From JBFMHD01 sp040752395 [NCBI: Candidatus Hydrogenedentota bacterium] (GTDB lineage: Bacteria; JBFMHD01), in contig JBFMHD010000049.1 of assembly GCA_040752395.1 (NCBI GenBank), positions 1-15,901 on the forward strand: a stretch of DNA of 15,901 nucleotides. Reading direction: 5' to 3'. Of the stretch, positions 13,283 through 15,901 are shown piece by piece. The position numbers and the translations under genes were made by a program. Position 1 is the first letter of the stretch, and each line of letters starts with the position of its first letter. Under the pieces are notes generated by a model, which did not search any database, was not told where the DNA came from, and was given only the letters and a program-made list of their open reading frames with translations.

Positions 13283-13699
13283 ATGAGCAATTTATGTAGG
13301 TTTGGCGTCTCGCTTGATAAAGAATTGATTAAAAAATTCGATGCTTTAATTAAAGCAAAAAATTATAATAACAGGTCTGAAGCCATACGTGACCTTATTC
13401 GTCAGGAACTTGTAAAAAAAGAGTGGAACGAAAACGAAGAGATCGCAGGTGCTATCACTCTTGTTTATGACCATCATAAACGGGAACTGGTGAATAAGAT
13501 TATAGATATACAGCACGATTTCCAGAAAATAATTATATCCACTCAACACATACATTTAGACCATAATAACTGTCTTGAGATAATAGCAGTAAAGGGTAAA
13601 GCAAAGGAAGTGTTAAAAGTTGCAGATATTTTAAAATCATTAAAAGGTGTGAAGTATGGGACATTAAGTATGGCTACTACAGGTAAAGACCTTTTTTAA
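13283..13699 (+). CDS. nikR: Nickel-responsive regulator NikR
   Basis: NikR is a ribbon-helix-helix repressor that tetramerises and binds DNA when nickel is bound, typically shutting off nickel uptake. The ATG at 13283 gives 138 residues, normal for the family, with GAGG 8 bases upstream. An upstream in-frame start at 13157 would run through repeat DNA and add 42 residues without similarity. The DNA-binding part is CRFGVSLDKELIKKFDALIK...YNNRSEAIRDLIRQEL (5-43). The nickel-binding ACT-like domain keeps all four ligands: H78 (IQHDF), H89 and H91 (QHIHLDH), and C97 (NNCLEI). No GTATGA-N16-TCATAC-like box is visible in front of it, and no nickel transporter or nickel enzyme gene is in the window. 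It is followed 15 bases later by yggS. Confidence 0.96.
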   Translation: MSNLCRFGVSLDKELIKKFDALIKAKNYNNRSEAIRDLIRQELVKKEWNENEEIAGAITLVYDHHKRELVNKIIDIQHDFQKIIISTQHIHLDHNNCLEIIAVKGKAKEVLKVADILKSLKGVKYGTLSMATTGKDLF

Positions 13700-13714
13700 A
13701 AGCTATGATAACTT

Positions 13715-14404
13715 ATGTTAAAAGAGAATTATTTAAAAATACTGGAACGGGTAAAGAAGGCATGTGATAAAATCAATAAAGATTATCGAAATATCACTAT
13801 TGTTTCTGTAAGCAAAACTTTCAAAGCAGAATTGATTAAAGAGATTTATGATGCAGGACACAGAGACTTTGGTGAAAACTACATTCAGGAAGCATTGAAA
13901 AAAATTGAAAAGCTACCAGATGATATTCGATGGCATTATGTAGGTAGATTACAAACGAATAAATGCAAGGATGCGGTTGGTAGATTCTCTTTGATACATT
14001 CTGTTGATTCATTAAAACTTTTAAATGAAATTAGTAAACGCGCTGAACTTAAAAATATTAAACAAAATATACTTTTACAGATAAATTTTCATAAAGAAGA
14101 GACTAAAGCAGGATTCCAGAATATCGATGAACTCATCGGTGTAATTGAAGCAGGTATAAAATTAAAGAATATAAATATCAGAGGGTTAATGACCATACCG
14201 CCATTTACTGATAATCCGGAAAATACAAGACCCCACTTCGCTAAATTGAGAGAGACTTTTGAATTGATTAAAACTAAATATTCTATTGACAGATTCGATA
14301 TTTTATCTATGGGTATGACTGATGACTTTGAGGTCGCTATAGAAGAAGGCGCTAATTATATTAGAATAGGTAGAGCGATTTTTGGAGAGAGAAAGTATGA
14401 TTAA
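13715..14404 (+). CDS. yggS: YggS/PLPBP family pyridoxal phosphate homeostasis protein
   Basis: YggS-family proteins bind pyridoxal 5'-phosphate and keep its supply, and amino-acid pools, in balance; no enzymatic activity is firmly known. The alanine-racemase-like TIM barrel is clear: SVSKTF with the PLP lysine K34, FGENYIQEALKK (52-63), WHYVGRLQTNK (73-83), IHSVDS, RGLMTIPPF, LSMGMTDDFEVAIEEGANYIRIGRAIFG. At 229 residues it is full length. The ribosome binding site before the ATG is weak. It overlaps proC by 8 bases (ATGATTAA), a widespread yggS-proC pairing. Confidence 0.97.
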   Translation: MLKENYLKILERVKKACDKINKDYRNITIVSVSKTFKAELIKEIYDAGHRDFGENYIQEALKKIEKLPDDIRWHYVGRLQTNKCKDAVGRFSLIHSVDSLKLLNEISKRAELKNIKQNILLQINFHKEETKAGFQNIDELIGVIEAGIKLKNINIRGLMTIPPFTDNPENTRPHFAKLRETFELIKTKYSIDRFDILSMGMTDDFEVAIEEGANYIRIGRAIFGERKYD

Positions 14405-15194
14405 GATAGGTTTTATTGGCGGTGGGAATATGGCTGGCGCAATGATAAAAGGGTTGTGTAAGACTAAAGAATACAGAGTTTTTATAAGTGAAAAAAAAGA
14501 TGAGAGACGGAAAATATTAAGAAAATTATTTAAAGGTATAGAGGTCTATAATGATAATAAGAGATTGGTAAGAGAGAATGACTTGATAATTTTAGCCTGT
14601 AAACCTCAGGACATTAAAGATGTCTGTACACAAATAAAAAATGTGAATAAAAAAGATAAACTATTTCTCTCAATATTAGCAGGTGTTACTACAGCGAGTA
14701 TTTATAATATGATGGGAGATGGCTGCAGGATTGTGAGGGCTATGCCAAACTCACCCGCATTAATAGGAAAGGGGATAACGGCTTTAGCCAAAGGTGTAAA
14801 TGCAACTCATAGAGATTTAAATATTTCAAGAAAACTTATGAGTTCAGTTGGTGAGGTGGTTATAGTTGGCGAAGAAGATATTAACTGGGTGACAGCTATC
14901 TCTGGCAGCGGACCTGCTTATTGTTTTTATTTAATGGAGAGTATGATTGAAGCAGGAAAAGACTCCGGAATAAGTCAGGAAATAATTAGAAAACTTGTTT
15001 TGAATACTCTATCAGGTGCTTCGGAACTCGCATTAAGGAGTGACAAAGATATTATAGAGTTAAGGCAGATGGTTACATCTAAACGCGGAACCACAGAATC
15101 AGCTATAAAATATTTCCAAAGAAAAAGATTGAAAAATATTATAAAACAAGGTATTAAAAGAGCTAAAAAGAGGGCAGATGAGTTGGGTACATGA
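14397..15194 (+). CDS. proC: Pyrroline-5-carboxylate reductase
   Basis: ProC reduces 1-pyrroline-5-carboxylate to L-proline with NAD(P)H, the last step of proline synthesis. It shows the Rossmann motif GFIGGGNMAG (5-14), ACKPQ (67-71), RAMPNSPALIGKG (114-126), AISGSGPAY (167-175) and the C-terminal substrate-binding loop TSKRGTT (227-233). In that loop the first G of the usual S-x-G-G-T-T is Arg, a mild oddity. The chosen ATG at 14397 has GGAG 9 bases upstream and starts exactly at the family N-terminus; a TTG at 14382 would only add five residues. The length is 265 residues. The stop codon lies within the first bases of inverted-repeat arm B. Confidence 0.97.
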   Translation: MIKIGFIGGGNMAGAMIKGLCKTKEYRVFISEKKDERRKILRKLFKGIEVYNDNKRLVRENDLIILACKPQDIKDVCTQIKNVNKKDKLFLSILAGVTTASIYNMMGDGCRIVRAMPNSPALIGKGITALAKGVNATHRDLNISRKLMSSVGEVVIVGEEDINWVTAISGSGPAYCFYLMESMIEAGKDSGISQEIIRKLVLNTLSGASELALRSDKDIIELRQMVTSKRGTTESAIKYFQRKRLKNIIKQGIKRAKKRADELGT

Positions 15195-15390
15195 AAAACT
15201 AAAGATGATATGAAAAGAGTCGTGAGTCACAAGTCGCAAGTCGTGAGTCAAAACAGGACTCGAGACTCAAGACTCAAGACTCAAGACTTTTCAGCAGGCT
15301 TTTGGCTTTTGGCTCCAGCCGGCTGTAGTCCGTAGCCTGTAGCCTGTCCTGATACCTCTCACTTCTTCCGTTATCTTGCTTCTTGCTTCT
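15191..15390 (+). repeat. Inverted repeat arm B with 7-bp tandem units
   Basis: The counterpart of arm A at the window start, in opposite orientation. Homology covers 15191-15385; the final agaagca-type heptads run to 15390. It carries four gactcaa/gactcga-type heptads near 15258-15285 where arm A has two. It fills almost the whole proC-hfq gap, overlapping the proC stop and ending about 44 bases before the hfq start. Confidence 0.9.
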
Positions 15391-15433
15391 ACTTGATATT
15401 ATTATAATTACAATGTTTTTCAGAGGAGGGGAT

Positions 15434-15703
15434 ATGCAACAAAAAATACAGGATTTGCTTCTTAACGAAGCGAGAAAGAAAAAAATTCCGCTCACCATTT
15501 ATTTGATGAATGGTGTCCCTGTAAAAGGTAGAATCATTGCGTTTGATAATTTTACGATTCTTATGAATGTTGAAGGTAAGCAGAGTCTGATATATAAACA
15601 TGCTGTCTCTACCATTATACCTTCTAAAGAGCTGATTGATTATCACGCTATGCTCGAGAGTGAAAAACAAGAAGAAGAAAAAGAAGAAGAGCAGGATGCC
15701 TGA
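15434..15703 (+). CDS. hfq: RNA chaperone Hfq
   Basis: Hfq forms a hexameric ring that helps small RNAs pair with mRNAs. The Sm fold is clear: [30 protein letters not shown] (5-34), FDNFTILM (37-44) and the Sm2 motif [11 protein letters not shown] (54-64). The ATG at 15434, 4 bases after GAGGAGGGG, gives 89 residues; a longer frame from 15383 reads into repeat DNA and is rejected. The C-terminal tail is strongly acidic ([13 protein letters not shown]). A TATAAT at 15403-15408 is a likely -10 box, though its -35 would fall in the end of arm B and is poor. The last 8 bases overlap the hflX start. Confidence 0.96.
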   Translation: MQQKIQDLLLNEARKKKIPLTIYLMNGVPVKGRIIAFDNFTILMNVEGKQSLIYKHAVSTIIPSKELIDYHAMLESEKQEEEKEEEQDA

Positions 15704-15901
15704 AACGTATCTTCTGACTGAGAAAATACCCAAACGAGTTTTCCTTGTTGGGTGCAGACTTCCAAAATCTAATCTAAATGATTTATCTATTTCAATAGTA
15801 GAATTAGAAAGTTTAGCTAAATCTGTGGGTAATATTGTTGTGGGGTCTAAGTTATTTAATTTAAAAGAGATAAATCCCGCTACCTTTATAGGTTATGGTA
15901 A
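15696..15901 (+). CDS. hflX: GTPase HflX, N-terminal part (runs off the window)
   Basis: HflX is a ribosome-associated GTPase that splits stalled or heat-damaged 70S ribosomes. Only 68 codons are present: [20 protein letters not shown]..., then [18 protein letters not shown] and NPATFIGYG, which match the HflX N-terminal pattern (VGV...SLeELaeLa.taG... pATyiGkGK). No GTPase motifs are within the window. The ATG overlaps the hfq stop (ATGCCTGA), and hfq-hflX is a well-known gene pair, which supports the call. Confidence 0.85.
   Translation, partial: MPETYLLTEKIPKRVFLVGCRLPKSNLNDLSISIVELESLAKSVGNIVVGSKLFNLKEINPATFIGYG

Noticed and set aside
14382-14396. TTG start for ProC
   Set aside because: It adds five residues before the Rossmann start and covers the GGAG that serves the ATG at 14397.
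15383-15433. 17-residue N-terminal extension of Hfq
   Set aside because: It runs through the end of repeat arm B and the promoter. The ATG at 15434 directly follows a strong Shine-Dalgarno.

Overview
This is an AT-rich bacterial chromosome segment (by eye about one third G+C) with densely packed, mostly short-spaced genes. The gene set is housekeeping: ribosome maturation, tRNA modification, Era, Hfq/HflX, ComM and proline synthesis. The order rimM-trmD-rplS, then a FliK-like/FlhB-C-like pair, then yraN and comM, recalls the Bacillus/Clostridium ylq region (rimM-trmD-rplS-rbgA-rnhB-ylqG-ylqH). The many short intergenic repeats and the LemA + M48/zinc-ribbon pair suggest an uncultivated candidate-phylum bacterium. 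I cannot place the phylum from the sequence alone.

Layout. 1-469: one arm of a long inverted repeat, then a gene-free leader ending in a promoter. 470-3503: rimM, trmD, rplS, a FliK-like gene and a small FlhB C-domain gene, all on the + strand. 3504-3815: a repeat-rich intergenic region with a long palindrome over a possible promoter. 3816-7315: an HD-GYP c-di-GMP phosphodiesterase, yraN, a small unknown gene and comM. 7480-7884: a retropepsin-like aspartic protease ending in a bidirectional terminator. 7965-8846: era on the minus strand, convergent with the protease gene. 8959-13113: a likely operon of a GT-C-like membrane glycosyltransferase, lemA and an M48-like membrane protein with GYF and zinc-ribbon domains. 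13283-15194: nikR, yggS and proC. 15191-15390: the second inverted-repeat arm. 15434 to the window end: hfq and the start of hflX.

The most interesting points are these. (1) The M48 protein has lost its catalytic glutamate (HSISH instead of HExxH) and apparently its third zinc ligand, so it looks like a pseudoprotease kept next to LemA. (2) Two arms of about 180-195 bp, about 97% identical by hand alignment, face each other across 15 kb and differ in length by exactly two 7-bp units. (3) Degenerate 7-bp tandem repeats of unrelated sequence occur at several intergenic sites, and repeat-derived DNA seems to supply the trmD ribosome binding site and the tail of the FlhB-like protein. (4) A perfect 25-bp palindrome overlaps the candidate promoter of the HD-GYP gene. 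(5) FliK-like and FlhB-C-like proteins appear without any other flagellar gene in the window.
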